Positions 50,030-62,930 of a DNA stretch of 64,000 nucleotides are shown piece by piece. This DNA comes from Synaphobranchus kaupii. Taxonomy: Eukaryota; Chordata; Actinopteri; Anguilliformes; Synaphobranchidae. The notes beneath the pieces were generated by a model. That model did no database searches. It saw only the letters and a list, made by a program, of their open reading frames with translations, and was not told the origin of the DNA. The DNA is taken from contig CM056380.1 in assembly GCA_029718625.1 (NCBI GenBank), positions 103,793,893-103,857,892 on the forward strand, written 5' to 3'. Each line of letters opens with the position of its first letter. The first letter of the stretch is position 1. The position numbers and the translations under genes were made by a program.

Positions 50030-50390
50030 ACCCTCTGAGGGCTTGGGTCAATCCTACTTAAAAAACAATATCCCAAATTTTCTCAGTGTTTCTAGCTATA
50101 TTTTATTAGCAACAGTAATTTAATTAGCTAGCTATACTGCAAGCGAGCTATACTGAAAAAAGGTTTGTCAATACGTCTGAATAGCGAAGGTCATATGAAA
50201 CAACAGTAGCATGATTTACATTTTAAGCTAATTACAATTTACCTCGACGTGTATTTCTAATTGTTTGCTATTATCAAAGATCCTTCACAAGCGAGCTATA
50301 AGTTACTGCTAGGCATTGGTGCTGGCTAGCTAGCAAAAAATAGTTTGTCAATGCGTCTGAATAGCGAACTTCACAACAGTAGGATGATTG
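50030..50390 (+). repeat. Local direct duplication, about 185 bp
   Basis: GTTTGTCAATACGTCTGAAT then AGCGAAGGTCA near 50163 recurs as GTTTGTCAATGCGTCTGAAT then AGCGAACTTCA near 50345, each close to AGCTAGC-rich text and CAACAGTAG. Confidence 0.7.
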
Positions 50391-50783
50391 CCAGATTGTA
50401 ACATGGTACATACGTATGCTTAGTTGGATGGCAGGGTGTAAGGTCCCTTAGGAACATCTTTAGTATCTGGACTCATATGTGATGCATTGGCTCATAGTCG
50501 ATTTTAAGGTATAGTGCCATTTAACTTTGCTCCAGCTATTCTATACGCTATGTTCTACACTACTGCAACCACAAGGTGACTGGTATGGCCTCAACAGTAG
50601 TGAATGTTTACTACAGATGTTCATTGCTCTTCAACCACCATCATTCTCTTTTAATAATAAAAAAGGAACATTTTTGATAAACTGGTGTTCTCTTTTTTCA
50701 TTCAGAGTTCCCCTCACTCATGGTATAAATTGAGGGGTGGCGTAGTCTACCGTCCCCTTGTGGGGCACTACATCAAAACTCAT

Positions 50784-52664
50784 CAACTACTTGTTCGATA
50801 TTGAGACAGTAAGTCTAGGATCAACAGGAGCATAGGTAGCCTACTGGTAATTATGGCTCTGCTCTAAGCCTGAAATTAAGCAGCATGTCACCCACAGAAA
50901 TCTATGTATTGGAACATGAAGACTACATGTTGAGTCCATGGTTCAGTGAATAGTTTATTTACAAATCTACAGTATTTAAAGATGATTATTAAATACTTAT
51001 TGAAAATAAGTATTATTGAAAGCATAGATTCCAGTTTTTCTGGTCTTATACTTTCATGGTAAGAGACAATCATGTAAAATTGTGTGACTATCTCATTAAC
51101 TTTCAAAAGTTTCTCCTTTCACACTCACCTCCATGTCACTTGCCCCTTGCATCAGGCTTTGGAATACCTGTGTGTGTTAATGTGTGTGTTCATGTGTGTG
51201 TGTTCATGTGTGTGTGTTCATGTGTGTGTGTTAATGTGTGTGTATTAATGTGTGTGTATTAATGTGTGTGTGTTAATGTGTGTGTGTTAATGTGTGTGTG
51301 TTAATGTGTGTGTGTTAATGTGTGTGTATTAATGTGTGTGTATTAATGTGTGTGTGTTAATGTGTGTGTATTAATGTGTGTGTATTAATGTGTGTGTGTT
51401 AATGTGTGTGTGTTAATGTGTGTGTGTTCATGTGTGTGTGTGTTAATGTGTGTGTGTTAATGTGTGTGTATTAATGTGTGTGTATTAATGTGTGTGTGTT
51501 AATGTGTGTGTGTTAATGTGTGTGTGTTCATGTGTGTGTGTGTTAATGTGTGTGTATTAATGTGTGTGTGTTAATGTGTGTGTGTTAATGTGTGTGTATT
51601 TGTCTATCCTTATTTTGCAGACTGGGCACCTCCTGCGTCACCTTCAGTGATACTCAGAACTAAAGGAGGCTCACCAGATCTGACTGATCACCGCTGTCAG
51701 GGCCAATCAGACCACCGCAAAATGTCCCTCGCTTGAGATAACACTTACACTGACACCTACACAACCACGCTCTAATCGACCCTGGAGAGGAGCTGAACAC
51801 ACAGCGCTCCAGGCAAGAAAATCTGGGCATATAGCCATCGTCATGTGTGTTTACTCCTTTGATTAAGTTTCTTTATGCATTATATAATCATATAATAATA
51901 TATACCTATAATCCTTTAATATCTTTATTTTATATTTTAAATAATCTGTAAGTAGAAAGAACCCAGTAAAAGAAGGAAATTATTATGTACTATGTGTGTG
52001 ATTTGTTATTTGCAAGTTGAATTACTTTAATCTTTAAAATAGCTAAATTGTTGCTTGAACTTTAGTCTGATTCACTTCTAATTAATTTGATCTAGGGCAT
52101 AATGAATGTTTGTTCTCCTGGGACTGAGAGTAGGTGGGGGAGAGGAGAAAATCCCCCCCAATTCCTCTAATCACTCCTGTGGGCAAAGTTGTGGCTCATG
52201 ACATGATATAATATTCTTAGTTCATCAATACCCTGTGACCAATGAACAGATGATTCTACATATTCCTCCTCCTTGTTTGTGCTAGTATAAAGACTTCACT
52301 CACGACAAGTTTTGAGAACCTTCACGGAATGCTTATACAGCCGACGCGTTGCTTCTCCCAGTGCTGTTGTTATTCATTTTATTTATTTTTCTTCTTTAAT
52401 AAAATGTGCCCTTTTTCAGCTCAGTCTGGAATTTATTTTGATGTAGTTGATTGATGGAAACCATTTTCAGCTAATTCCATGCTGTCCTTCTTTTGGACAT
52501 ACACACATTGCTAATGCTAGCGCAACTCTATGGTAACCGGTAGCATCCAGTACCAAACGCACTTAAACGCTCCACAGTGCACCCAAAGCAAATAAAATAC
52601 GACGACAGTCTATCGGGGTTATTTTGAGTGTTTATACCATCATTTTTGAAGTCAAACTATCGTT
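50784..52664 (+). repeat. Second copy of the 24390-26304 segment
   Basis: Same order and strand as the first copy, with an enlarged GTGTGTTAATGT array at 51170-51598. About 100 bp present in the first copy between AATTTATTT and GATGTAGTTG is missing at 52437. Confidence 0.9.
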
Positions 52665-52927
52665 GAATTCTTTCATTTGTGCTGACCTATATTCTCTGTG
52701 GAAGTATGGCGGCGGATTCTATTTGCTTTGGGTGCACTGTGGAGTGTTTAAGTGCGTTTGGTAGTGGATGCTACCGCTTACCATAGAGTTGCGCTAGCAT
52801 TAGCAATGTGTGTATGTCCAAAAGAAGGACAGCATGGAATTAGCTGAAAATGGTTTCCATCAATCAACTATCTCATGGGTAAGTCGTAATTGAGACATTA
52901 TGTCCAAAATTCCGAACTATCCTTTTA
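52438..52927. mobile_element. Foldback element, nearly complete palindrome
   Basis: Two arms of about 245 bp are reverse complements: GATGTAGTTGATTGATGGAA at the left and TTCCATCAATCAACTATCTC at the right. The right arm goes on to CCGAACTATCCTTTTAA; the left tip is deleted. Confidence 0.88.
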
Positions 52928-53289
52928 ATCCCTTTGTTCAGGCCCCCTAGTGGCATAGACCCTGGGGTCTACATCACAAACATCCTACTGTACCACATCA
53001 GAACTGCATATCATCTTCATCAGTGCCATTTGGGCTATTATCGGGCAAAATATGAAGTTTCTACATGCCACCGTTCTTCCGTATTTCATAAAAGTATCTC
53101 AACCACTCTAAAGTGTGATTTACATGGGCGTGCATCTGGTTGAAGATACTGGACATTATTTAGAAGTTGGCTACATTTCTTTCACCACCAAAAAATTGTA
53201 TAGATCACAGCAATGGTAAATATTGGCAGTTAATATCATGAAACTAATTGTAATTGACCGCCTTATCATCCAAAAAGAACACATTCTAA

Positions 53290-53960
53290 GCTTTCCAAAG
53301 AGGCACAAGATGAGTCTTTGGACAGTTGTGACCGATTGTCAGAGTTGTGCGTGTCACGAGCGTATTATCAGAGCAGCATTATCAATAAGTGTCTGTGTCT
53401 CTTATTTTGCGCAGGAAAGCGCGTGATAAATATTTTTTGTACAATGGCGAAGCGTCTAAAGGATTTTCCATGCTTGAGTTGTGTGCTGCTGCTGAATTGT
53501 GTAGTCGTCCTCTGGATTCAGATGAGGAGATTGACATCCGTGACTTCCTCTGAACCAGAAACCATGGATTCCATAGCATGTGTGTACAAAGTGTGTTTGC
53601 GTGTTGTATTTTTTATATGTACTATCAATACAACACGTATGTTTTTCCGGTGTTGTATTGATAGTAGTATAGCAAGCTAGCCACAGAAAGGTGGCTAGGT
53701 TGTGTTATATTGTTTATGATGTCACATAGTTTTAGTAGTGGCGCCGAGTTCAGAATTAATACAATTTCATAAACTTTTGACTGCAATATTACATACAATG
53801 TTTTCACCGAACTTGGAAGAACCTGATGATAATGAGGATGGCCTCCCTTTAGTCATATCAGACTTTTATCTATCAGCGAATCTGATCAATTTTAAATCTG
53901 CCAGTATACAGTATAGACCTGCAGCTAAAATTAACCACCAGTGATGTAGATCAGCACGAC
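53290..53960 (+). pseudogene. Possible transposase remnant (acidic N-terminal-like)
   Basis: One frame near 53445-53552 reads SMLELCAAAELCSRPLDSDE then EIDIRDFL and stop. Another near 53809 reads LEEPDDNEDG. Acidic starts like this occur in piggyBac-type transposases, but no catalytic motif is present. Tentative. Confidence 0.2.
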
Positions 53961-54592
53961 ACAACGCATCTGAAAACAAGCTGGAAACAAGGGAACCGGG
54001 AGGCACAGTTCTAGTGAGGTAAGCTTCAAGACTCACATTAAACATATAAAATCGATATAGAAGTTTAAGAAATAACCTGCCGTTCCCCTTTAAAGGACCT
54101 GTAGTCTTATTCAGGTTTATCTTAGTTTATACTTAGTTAGCTAGTTACCTATTAGGTATTAGCTATAAGCTAAGCTAAACCCAAATAAGGCTCAATGATA
54201 AAGTATGGGGAGTCTGGAAAAAAGTCCCTGTCTGAGGCAACTTGGATTTCTATACCATAAGTAATGACAATGGTGGTGAACTTTCAATCTATTACAGCTG
54301 AACTGTAATCTTACTAGGAATTTATACTACAGTAAATTAGAAGCTTCTATGTGTGTCCTAGGCATTCATTATGTTGGGTGCACCAGCATAGTTAATGTGA
54401 CATAAAGGAATGACATGGCAGCAATGACATGACATGGCAGTTTCATAGTAATCCACGGACTGGCTTATGTTTACATAGTAGATTTATTTATTTGTAATTT
54501 ATTTGACCCTGTAAATTGTGTGCATGTTCTCATACATTGTCTGACTGATGCATACATTACCTTTCATGACCAGAATGGGGCTGTGGTGGACA

Positions 54593-55739
54593 TTTTTGGC
54601 ACTGGAAACTAAACTGTGACAAATAAATTAGTAATTCCCCCTTAATTGTCTCCACATAGGACGTAATAGCTTATGTGCTTCAAATGTACAATAAAGCTGT
54701 GTTTGTGTTTATATTTGGGTAGCTTTGGATAGGTTTGAGTAGATTTGGATAGGTTTAGATAGGTACCATTATTTTCGTATGGTTTCATAGATTTGGATAG
54801 GTTTCAGTATGTTTTTGGACACCGATATCCATTCCCCAAATCTTTTACAAAAGTTGGAAATCCTGTAATGTTATGGATGCAAATATATTTCAAATGTGTC
54901 AAAAGAGTTTATCTGTTGAAAGTTTTTGTGTATCTCCTGAATTACTGTGATGCACAATTATCCATTTAGGGTATTTGTGGACCCCAAGGTACACTGTTTC
55001 AAATTGCCTCATGGGACATCAGCAGTAATACATATCCATTTCTTATTTTGTACACGTGCAGACAGGTTTGTAAACCAGAAAATGTAAAGTTTTACCTTGT
55101 TCACATCATTGACTCTCAGGGGTTCACCGTAACCTAGAGTGGTAGCACTTCCTTCTTCACCAGGGGTTGTGTATTCACTGCCCATAATTGACACATTAAA
55201 GGGATAGTTCAGAATTTTGGACATAATGTCTAAATTATGACTTACCTATGATGTAGTTGATTGATGGAAACCATTTTCAGATAATTCCATGCTGTCCCTT
55301 CTTTTGGACATACACACATTGCTAATGCTAGCGCAACTCTAAGGTGACTGGTAGCATCCACTACCAAATGCACTTAAACACTCCACAGTACACCCAAAGC
55401 AAATAAAATATGACGACAGTCTATCGGGGTTGTTTTCAGTGATTATACCATCATTTTTTAAGTCAAACTATCGTTGAATCCTTTACTTTGTGTTGACCTA
55501 TATTCTCTGTGGAAGTACGGCGGCAGAGCTATACTTTACGTTACCTACGAATGTACTTTACGTTACCTACTAACGTAAAGTATCGCTCCGCCGCCGTACT
55601 TCCACAGAGAATTTAGGTGAGCACAAAGTAAAGGATTCAACGATAGTTTGACTTCAAAAATGATGGTATAATCACTGAAAATAAAATACGACAACAGTCT
55701 ATCAGGGTTATTTGCTTTGGGATCACTGTGGAGTGTTTA
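54593..55739 (+). repeat. 1.15-kb segment repeated at 62931-64000
   Basis: Starts TTGGCACTGGAAACTAAACT; near identical to 62931 onward, same strand. The second copy has a 44-bp deletion near 63338 and a small insertion. GGATAGGTTT units repeat near 54725-54800. The 3' half is the left part of the foldback element. Confidence 0.93.
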
Positions 55740-58261
55740 CAGTTTTTGCCCATTGCTTGAACACTATAGACCCATGCTTAGACCAAAGTAACACAACTTG
55801 AAGTTTTTGTTACAATACCTCAAACACATGTACCCATACCTTAAACAAAAGTGCTGCTTTGCACTTTAGTTGCAATTCTGCAACACACTTACTCCTTTCT
55901 GCACACACTTGCTCCTTTATGCAACACACTTGGTCCTGCATACTACACTCTATTTCATACATAAGACACTTCGTTCAAAAATGAAATCTCAGGGTGCCAT
56001 TTGGAAAACACATGTATCCAAAATACAAAACACATCGGGTAATTGCAACCACTCAGATACACACCTGAAAGTACTTACTTGCAAAACTGAACACCAATCA
56101 GCCAGCTACAAAAAGGCTTCAGTTTAGCCATTTCGAGAACTTCGCAAGCATGGATGCAGGGAGAGCGAGAGGCAGAGGTAGAGGAAGAGGAAGAGGAAGA
56201 GGACGAGGAAGAGGAGGACAAGGTCAAGGTCGAGGAGGCCATGCACGGACCACTATTTCTGATGATATAAGAGCAACTTTGGTGGACCATGTCATCAACC
56301 ATGGCCTGACTATGAGGGAAGCTGGGCAGAGAGTCCACCCTAATCTAAGCCGCTTCACAGTGGCATCCATAATAAGAACATTCCGACTGGAAAACAGGTA
56401 TGTCTTCACCTCTCTACTTTCTACTCTACTCAGATGGTATTTACAGTACTGTACCATATCACATTACCACATCACATGTACTGTATTGCAGGGTGCTAAT
56501 GCTCCTTTTGCAGCCAAAGTGGTAGTTTTTGTGAAACATACCATGATTACTTATATTGAGATGTTTCAGTACAGTGGATGGTACAGTATATACAGTAAAG
56601 TACAGTATATATAGTACTGTAAGAAAAAGAAGCAAACCAATAACAATTTGTGGTTGTATTTCTATAGAATGACTAGAAGACCTTCTGGGGGTGGACGCCA
56701 ACGCCTGTCCACACAACAGCAGGAACTTGCCGTTGTGGACCTAGTGAGAGCAGACAATGCAATCCGTCTCCACCAGCTACGGCAACAAATACTTGCAGAT
56801 AGGCAAGTCTTCAACAACATCAACCATGTAAGCATCACCACCATCAGACGCATCTTGGTAAAGCACAACATCACCATGAAGCAACTCTACAGGGTCCCAT
56901 TTGAGAGGAACAGTGTCAGGGTCAAAGGACTTTGACGTGAATATGTACGGGTAAGTGTTACAGTCCTTTACATTTACAATACAGTATTGGTGAAATCCAG
57001 TAACAGCTGAATATGTACCATTGTATCAGTACCACATGGATCGATTCAGAGAGCTACACAGGTACCTGTGTGATGGGGTGGGGGTTCTGTATGTGTAGCA
57101 CTGTAGTAGTCGTGTGTTTTGAGTACTGTAATGCCATCCACAATATGTATTTTTTGTTACAGAGAATCTTGGCCATGGATGGAGCTGCACAGCCTCATGA
57201 ATTTATTTTCATTGATGAGGCTGGATTCGACCTAAGCAAAACAAGACGACGGGGTCGTAATATAATTGGCCAAAGGGCAATTGTGCACGTCCCGGGGCAG
57301 CGCGGGGGAAATATCACATTGTGTGCCGCCATAAGCCTTCGAGGGCTTCTGCATCATCATGCAAAACTAGGTCCATACAATACCCAACATATAATCACAT
57401 TTCTAGATGCTCTCCATAATATAGTTGTACAGAACAGACCAGATCAGCCCAGGTTTGTTGTTGTCTGGGATAATGTCAGTTTCCATCGGGCTGCTCTGGT
57501 CCAGACCTGGTTCACCAACCACAATCAATTGGAAGTGGTATACTTGCCCCCTTACTCACCATTTTTAAACCCTATAGAGGAATTATTTTTGGCTTGGAGA
57601 TGGCGTGTATATGACCACCAACCACATGCCCGCATGCCTCTTCTGCAGGCAATGGAACAGGCCTGCGGCGACATTGAGGTGAGGTCAATCCATGGATGGT
57701 TTCGGCATGCAAGGGGATATTTTCCCCGGTGCCTAGCGGGAGAAGACATTGCTTGCGATGTTGATGAGGTCCTGTGGCCAGACCCCAACAGACAGCGGGA
57801 TCCATGAGCCCACCTATGCACAATTGCCATGATTTTCTGTGTTTACAGTATAGTGTATTTTTTTAATTTATTTTTTTATTTTTGCTTTATCTGAACACAG
57901 TACTGCAATGTACGATATTGAGTAGGCCTATTTGCTTTTTTGGTTGTTGTGAAAACGTGCCTAATAAAAACAGTGAAAATCAAAGACTGCAGTGTTTTAT
58001 ATAAAGTAGACCAGTGTGTTGCTGCTGATCTGAAAGTGTATTCATATGATGCAAGTGTGTACCATTTTGTCTTCAGAGTTACATTTTGACAAAGGATTGT
58101 TAGGTTTTGATAGCAGAGTTTAGGTTTTGATAGTAGAGTTTCAATTTGACATAGATGTGAAGGGTATATTTCCCAGTGTTGTGTCTTGTTTGCTTGTGTG
58201 TAAAGTTTTGACACAATGAGCGAAGTTTTGCAAAACGTGTTCAAGCAACGGGCAAAAACTG
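55740..58261 (+). mobile_element. IS630/Tc1-superfamily transposon with spliced transposase
   Basis: Length 2,522 bp, TA duplicated at 55738-55739 and 58262-58263. The 26-bp terminal repeats start CAGTTTTTGCCC and differ at one base. The uninterrupted target (GAGTGTTTAAGTGCG) is seen at 52743. Confidence 0.93.
56150..57807 (+). pseudogene. IS630-like DD35E transposase, three exons, one internal stop
   Basis: Exons 56150-56397, 56668-56950 and 57163-57807, all GT-AG and in phase, total 391 codons before the final TGA. Starts MDAGRARGRGRGRG, an arginine-glycine repeat, then a helix-turn-helix (LTMREAGQRVHPNLSRFTVA). Exon 2 carries a second helix-turn-helix (VSITTIRRILVKHNIT). Exon 3 has the DDE domain: FIDEAGFD, VVWDNVSFH and SPFLNPIEELF, with 35 residues between the last two acids. 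The only defect seen is TGA at 56933-56935 (codon 172), probably a C-to-T change of an arginine codon, in VKGL/REYVR. AATAAA is at 57962. Unlike most Tc1 transposases it is split by introns. Confidence 0.88.
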
Positions 58262-58385
58262 TAAGTGCGTTTGGTAGTGGATGCTACCAGTTACCTTAGA
58301 GTTGCGCTAGCATTAGCAATGTGTGTATGTCCAAAATGGTTTCCATCAATCAACTACATCATGGGTAAGTCGTAATTGAGACATT

Positions 58386-59361
58386 GGGCTCTATTTTAAT
58401 AAACCAAACGCAATGGTGAACGCAAGAGTAATCGCTTGGCGGTATCGCTCTGAGGGCGTGTCGGCGAGAAATTTGGTAATTCCATGACGGCAATCTTGGC
58501 GCACCTTATGGCGGTATTGCTAAAAGGCTGGGTTTAAATGTCCAAGGTGTGTCTCTATGGTAGCCAATCAAATTGTTGTTCTCATGCTTTAAAAAAAAGC
58601 CAGTTGGAACGCAATCGCTCCATGCAATTTCATAATGAGCAACCCAAACGCACTGGACCGTCAACGACAAGAGCGATTTTCCGCACAGGAATCAGACATA
58701 CTTGCAACAGAAGTACAGGCTAGGACTGTAGTAATTTATGGATCACAATCCACACCACCTCGTCTCCCAGAAGTTCGGAAGGCACGGGAGGAGGTGGCGA
58801 ATGCATTAATTAGCCTACATTAGGTGATGTAGGCATACTTATGATTCAAATGGTAGGCTTATGATTCAACTGTGTCAATGTGTAATTTATATATTATAGG
58901 CTATTGGCCTACATGATCGCAAGTTTCTTGTAAGCTGTCCTGTTTTATACTAGTAGTTTAAATTAAAATTAATTAATTCATAATAATTATAGGCTATTTG
59001 TTCATTAAATGGAAGTGTAATGTTGGCATCACCTATAGACACTACATAGAACTACATGATGAATAAGTTGCCAAATTGCCAGAGTCTATTGCGTTGCCGC
59101 TAAGAGGTGGTTCCAGTTGATCATAACGCAATGGGTTTTCGTTGGTTCAAATTGTCACTGAGCCGAAAGTATTTTAGAACACGCCCCAGACAGCGCCACC
59201 CATCCCACTGCAGCGCAAGCGAAAGGATGTTATGTTGAGAATTTGTTGATCCTAGCGGTATTGCTGAGAAACGCCATAGCGCCAGTTTTAAGACGTTGAT
59301 GCTGTCAACAAGCTTGCGTTTGACTATACCGTCCCCTTGCGCTGGTTTGAAAATAGAGCCC
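58386..59361 (+). mobile_element. Harbinger-like element with GGGCTCTATTTT ends
   Basis: Ends GGGCTCTATTTT and AAAATAGAGCCC. Flanks ATT (58383) and ATA (59362) fit a 3-bp duplication with one change; removing one restores GACATTATGTCC of the foldback arm. Contains a Myb/SANT-like start. Confidence 0.8.
58635..58823 (+). pseudogene. Truncated Myb/SANT-like DNA-binding protein of a Harbinger element
   Basis: Sixty-two codons reading MSNPNALDRQRQERFSAQES then DILATEVQAR. This resembles the start of the trihelix/Myb-like protein that accompanies PIF/Harbinger transposases. It stops early, and no transposase is found in the element. Confidence 0.5.
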
Positions 59362-59399
59362 ATAATGTCCAAAATTCCGAACTATCCCTTTAATTATGA

Positions 59400-59745
59400 A
59401 AATACATTAATTTAAGGCATGATCATAAAAGGTACACGGGTCTTTGTAGAAAACAACTATTTCTCTTCTTTAGTTGTGACCTCAGGTCGGTTCAGTCGGG
59501 TCTAGAGAATTCTAGGTATCCTGAACTAAAACAGATTCAAGACTGAAACCAAAGAATCTTCAACTGAATAGGCCTTTATTAACAGAGTTTGTTGGAGTCA
59601 ATTATTCAGCATGCGTGGACAAACAAGTTCACCCAGGACATGCAGCAATGAACTCTGGGATGGGCAGGGGCACAACACCTGAACACAATAACTAACACCC
59701 CTTGAAACAACGCAGTAAATTCACAGCAAAATTTCCAGTGTTAAT
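59400..59745. other. No feature recognised
   Basis: Non-coding DNA between the foldback element and the palindrome. Confidence 0.4.
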
Positions 59746-59749
59746 TCAA

Positions 59750-59860
59750 CTCTAACAGTGTCGATTCAACTCTAGCAGTGTACATATGAGCTGCTCTGGC
59801 CAGATTAGGCTCATATGTACACTGTTAGAGTTAAATTAACACTGGACATTTTACTGTGAA
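59750..59860. repeat. Short hairpin, possible MITE
   Basis: GTACATATGAGC and GCTCATATGTAC flank a 17-bp loop. Outward, CAGTGTTAATTCAACTCTAA matches TTAGAGTTAAATTAACACTG. The left arm carries an extra copy of the TTCAACTCTA unit. Confidence 0.8.
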
Positions 59861-59869
59861 GTATCATCT

Positions 59870-60885
59870 GTCTTTGGTCTCACGTCACTCACTCTTAATA
59901 CGAAGCCTGCTGTGGGCCCCTTTTTCAAAGAAAGAGAGAAGTGAGGACACTTCCATTTAAACATTGGAATGCTAACTCATAATACAATGAAAGGGAGTAA
60001 ACCTAATGTATTAAGGCATATATTCAATAAACTTGTATAAAACACACACATTAGTATTCCATGTGTCAATCATGTATTGGTTAGTATGTAAACTTATCAT
60101 TGGTCTATGTATTGGTTAAAATACAAAAGATAAAGCACTGTGTTCCTTTAATCAATATTGCAGTCTGACTACAAAGAAGACAATAGATAATCGTGACTGC
60201 ATCGCACAGTCTGACATGCAACAATCGTAAAGGACGGCAAAAATCGTGTATACCAGCCTTAAGCTAAACGCAAGTTCGACAGTTCTGAAAGCTGTGCTTC
60301 ACCTTTGGCCTAGTTAACATAAAATCTGAATTTCAGAAATTTGAATCAGAGACATTTATATTTATGGATCTGAATTTTTAAAACCTGAATTTCAAAGATT
60401 TGTATCCGAGAGATTTATATTTATGGGTCTGAATTTTAAAAATCAGAATTTTTCATATTTGAAAAAAACATAATTGTTTAAAAATGCTAATTTAAGAAAT
60501 ACACCACACAAAAAAATTAAAGTATATTAAATGTCACATATAATTCAAATATACTAAATTCAAATTCAAATACTTTTGTCAGTTCTTCACTATATTGATG
60601 TATAATTTAGCTATGAAATTATTGTATATAATATTGCAGTAAAACGTTTCAGAAATTGCCTGAAAATGCTTCGGTAACCAAGTGTGAATTGCGGCTTCTC
60701 TCCTCCGGGAGCCGCATTGATTGCATTTGCATAATGACCGCATTAGTGAACTAAGACAGTGATCATGTATATAAACTGTTATTTTATATACCCAAAATAA
60801 AAAATATTTAAATTGATTAAAATGTGTTTTATTTTCCTAGAGGAAATGTGTTACACTCCAACAGTAGTTTTATAGTTTTAGCCTA
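59870..60885. other. No gene recognised
   Basis: AT-rich DNA. A local repeat near 60335-60455 uses GAATTT and GAGACATTTATATTTATGG-like units twice. Confidence 0.4.
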
Positions 60886-60889
60886 CATA

Positions 60890-62240
60890 CGCTAATCCCC
60901 CGATATGGGATTTTTGAGACCGATACCGATATCGATTTTAGGGGGGGGATTCACAGATTACCGATATGGCAGCCGATATAGTGAACTTTTGAGCTTGCAT
61001 GAAAATAGACCTTTTCTACGTGGATTGTGCACAGATTTAGCACCAATATAACTACGCAAAAGTACTCAGAAGACTGTTTTCTAAAACAAATTACTTTTTT
61101 TTTTTTTTTTTATTACAAAAAAGTTTACATTATTAAATTATTATAATATTAACACGATTAACATCATCAAGCAATTTTAGAAATTAACACTGTGATCAAA
61201 TAAAGAATAGAAATGAAATACATAGCAAAATAAACATCAGTACTTTAAGTAACTTATTGACCATTTCAATAAAGAATAAATAAAAATAAAATAAATAAAT
61301 GCAGCTTTCTGTCTGGTCACATAATGTTGGCTAACAAGCGGAAAAAAGAGCCAAACTAAATGGCTCGTTCACTGAAGGATGCATCAATTTAAAACCCCTC
61401 AGAGCTAGGATCGGAAAAGTTTAGAAAACCCTTAACTGGTTTTAGCCGTGAGTGTGTACAGGATCGGTTACCGAAATCTACCATCATCTTACTTGGGTCA
61501 TAAATAAAGAATGGTGCTCCCAAGTTTCGTCGGAATTTCAAACATCTTGGCAGTTAATTTGACAGTTGAACGTGTGTTTATTTTATTGTTATTATCATCT
61601 TATCTCTACATTATGGCTACTGATTGTGGCTTAACTTGGACGGAGGAGGAGATGTGTTGCATCTCCGTAAACACTTGGAAAGCGGCAATGATGACTGGTA
61701 ATAGATTCCATACCAATAAGGCTTTTCCTCTCCTCTCACCCTAAAGTTAGCTGAGCAGAGGCTGTTTCACAAAGCAAAATTACTGAGTTAGTTTGAAAAC
61801 CTGCACTGAGTAAAACCCAGAGAAGCTCTTTTTCTTCAGTCCATGTTCCAGATTTGGGAGGGTTCCGGGGTTTACTCAGTGCAGTTATTCAGCGGCAGTT
61901 TGCAAACATTTATTATGACTGCAATTAAAGAATGACTAACATACTGTTGTGTTAATACACTATTATTATTGACAATATTCAATTAGCTAGCAAGAGAAAC
62001 ATACATTTTTATTCCTTCCTTTCATTCAGTGAGTCTTCCTCCAGCGGCAGCGCTGCTCTCTGACTGAATGAAGATTCCCTGTCACATGATATGTTGTGGG
62101 AGAACCACTAGATGGAGTGCTAGGAGCACCCACGTCTCAGTGTAAAAAAATAGCCAGCCTATATCGGTCGTTCATATCGGCCACATGTCATCCTTGACCG
62201 CCGATACAGTATGGTCCAGAAATGCAAATATCGACCCTGG
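60890..62240 (+). mobile_element. Degenerate DNA transposon with CCGATAT-rich ends
   Basis: CCGATATGGGATTTTTGAGA, CCGATACCGATATCGATTTT at the left and TATATCGGTCGTTCATATCG at the right are a familiar feature of fish hAT-type repeats. A 27-codon stretch at 61612 (MATDCGLTWTEEEMCCIS) faintly resembles a Myb-like start. No transposase. Confidence 0.4.
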
Positions 62241-62807
62241 ACAGCCTCCCACTGGGCCTTGACCCTAATGCTACCATCACCTTATATTCCCTCCCTGCTC
62301 CCAGCCCACCCTGCTCCAACCCTTATTCTGACAGATGACTGATGCTAATATTTTCCTAAAAAAATAGATATAATAATAAAATGTATGCACATAAAAGATG
62401 TACTGCCTGTATGAATATTTTTTGTCATTAGAAAACAATTGCCCTTGTTGCTCATAACTGGAGAAAAGTATGATCTTGGCAAACTAAAACAAACAGATAA
62501 AAATTATTGTACAAAAAAAAAGGGGGTATCATCTGGTGACATTGGTTATGTTGTACCAGAGTGGTGAAGGAAATCAGCAAGTCATCCACAGTGAGCCCTA
62601 TATGTATATTTAAGGACAGTGCAACATATCTTATGTCTCAAAAGGGTAAAAGTGTGTAGATATAGATTTTCTTTAGCGCCAATGAATTGTCCAATTGAAC
62701 TCAGCAGGACAAACAATGGCTAGTTATCGCTCTTTGTCTATGAGATGGTTTAAGACTGACTTGAAACCTAAGACTCTTGATACTTTTTACCCATTTAGTA
62801 GTCAACC

Positions 62808-62850
62808 ATACACTCACTGACCACTTTAATAGGTACACCTGCTTTTCACC
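62808..62850 (+). repeat. Short common fish repeat fragment
   Basis: CATACACTCACTGACCACTT then TAATAGGTACACCTG is a frequent teleost interspersed motif; only this piece is present. Confidence 0.5.
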
Positions 62851-62930
62851 ATTAGAATCCACTATATCCATTGTCATATATGTACAATACACGTTGCCAC
62901 ATTGACAAATTTAACATTCCCTGAAACCTT

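Larger units (their letters stand above)
55196..59393. mobile_element. Foldback element with TTAA ends, split by two transposons
   Basis: Left end TTAAAGGGATAGTTC, right end GAACTATCCCTTTAA. Arms correspond to 55196-55739 and 58262-58385 plus 59362-59393. An inner palindrome around 55500-55625 has GTGGAAGTACGGCGGC on both sides. A Tc1/IS630-type element (55740-58261) and a Harbinger-like element (58386-59361) sit inside. TTAA at both ends could be a piggyBac-type duplication. Confidence 0.85.

Noticed and set aside
56150..56220. Host RGG-box RNA-binding protein
   Set aside because: The RG stretch is followed by a helix-turn-helix and spliced to a DDE transposase within terminal inverted repeats.
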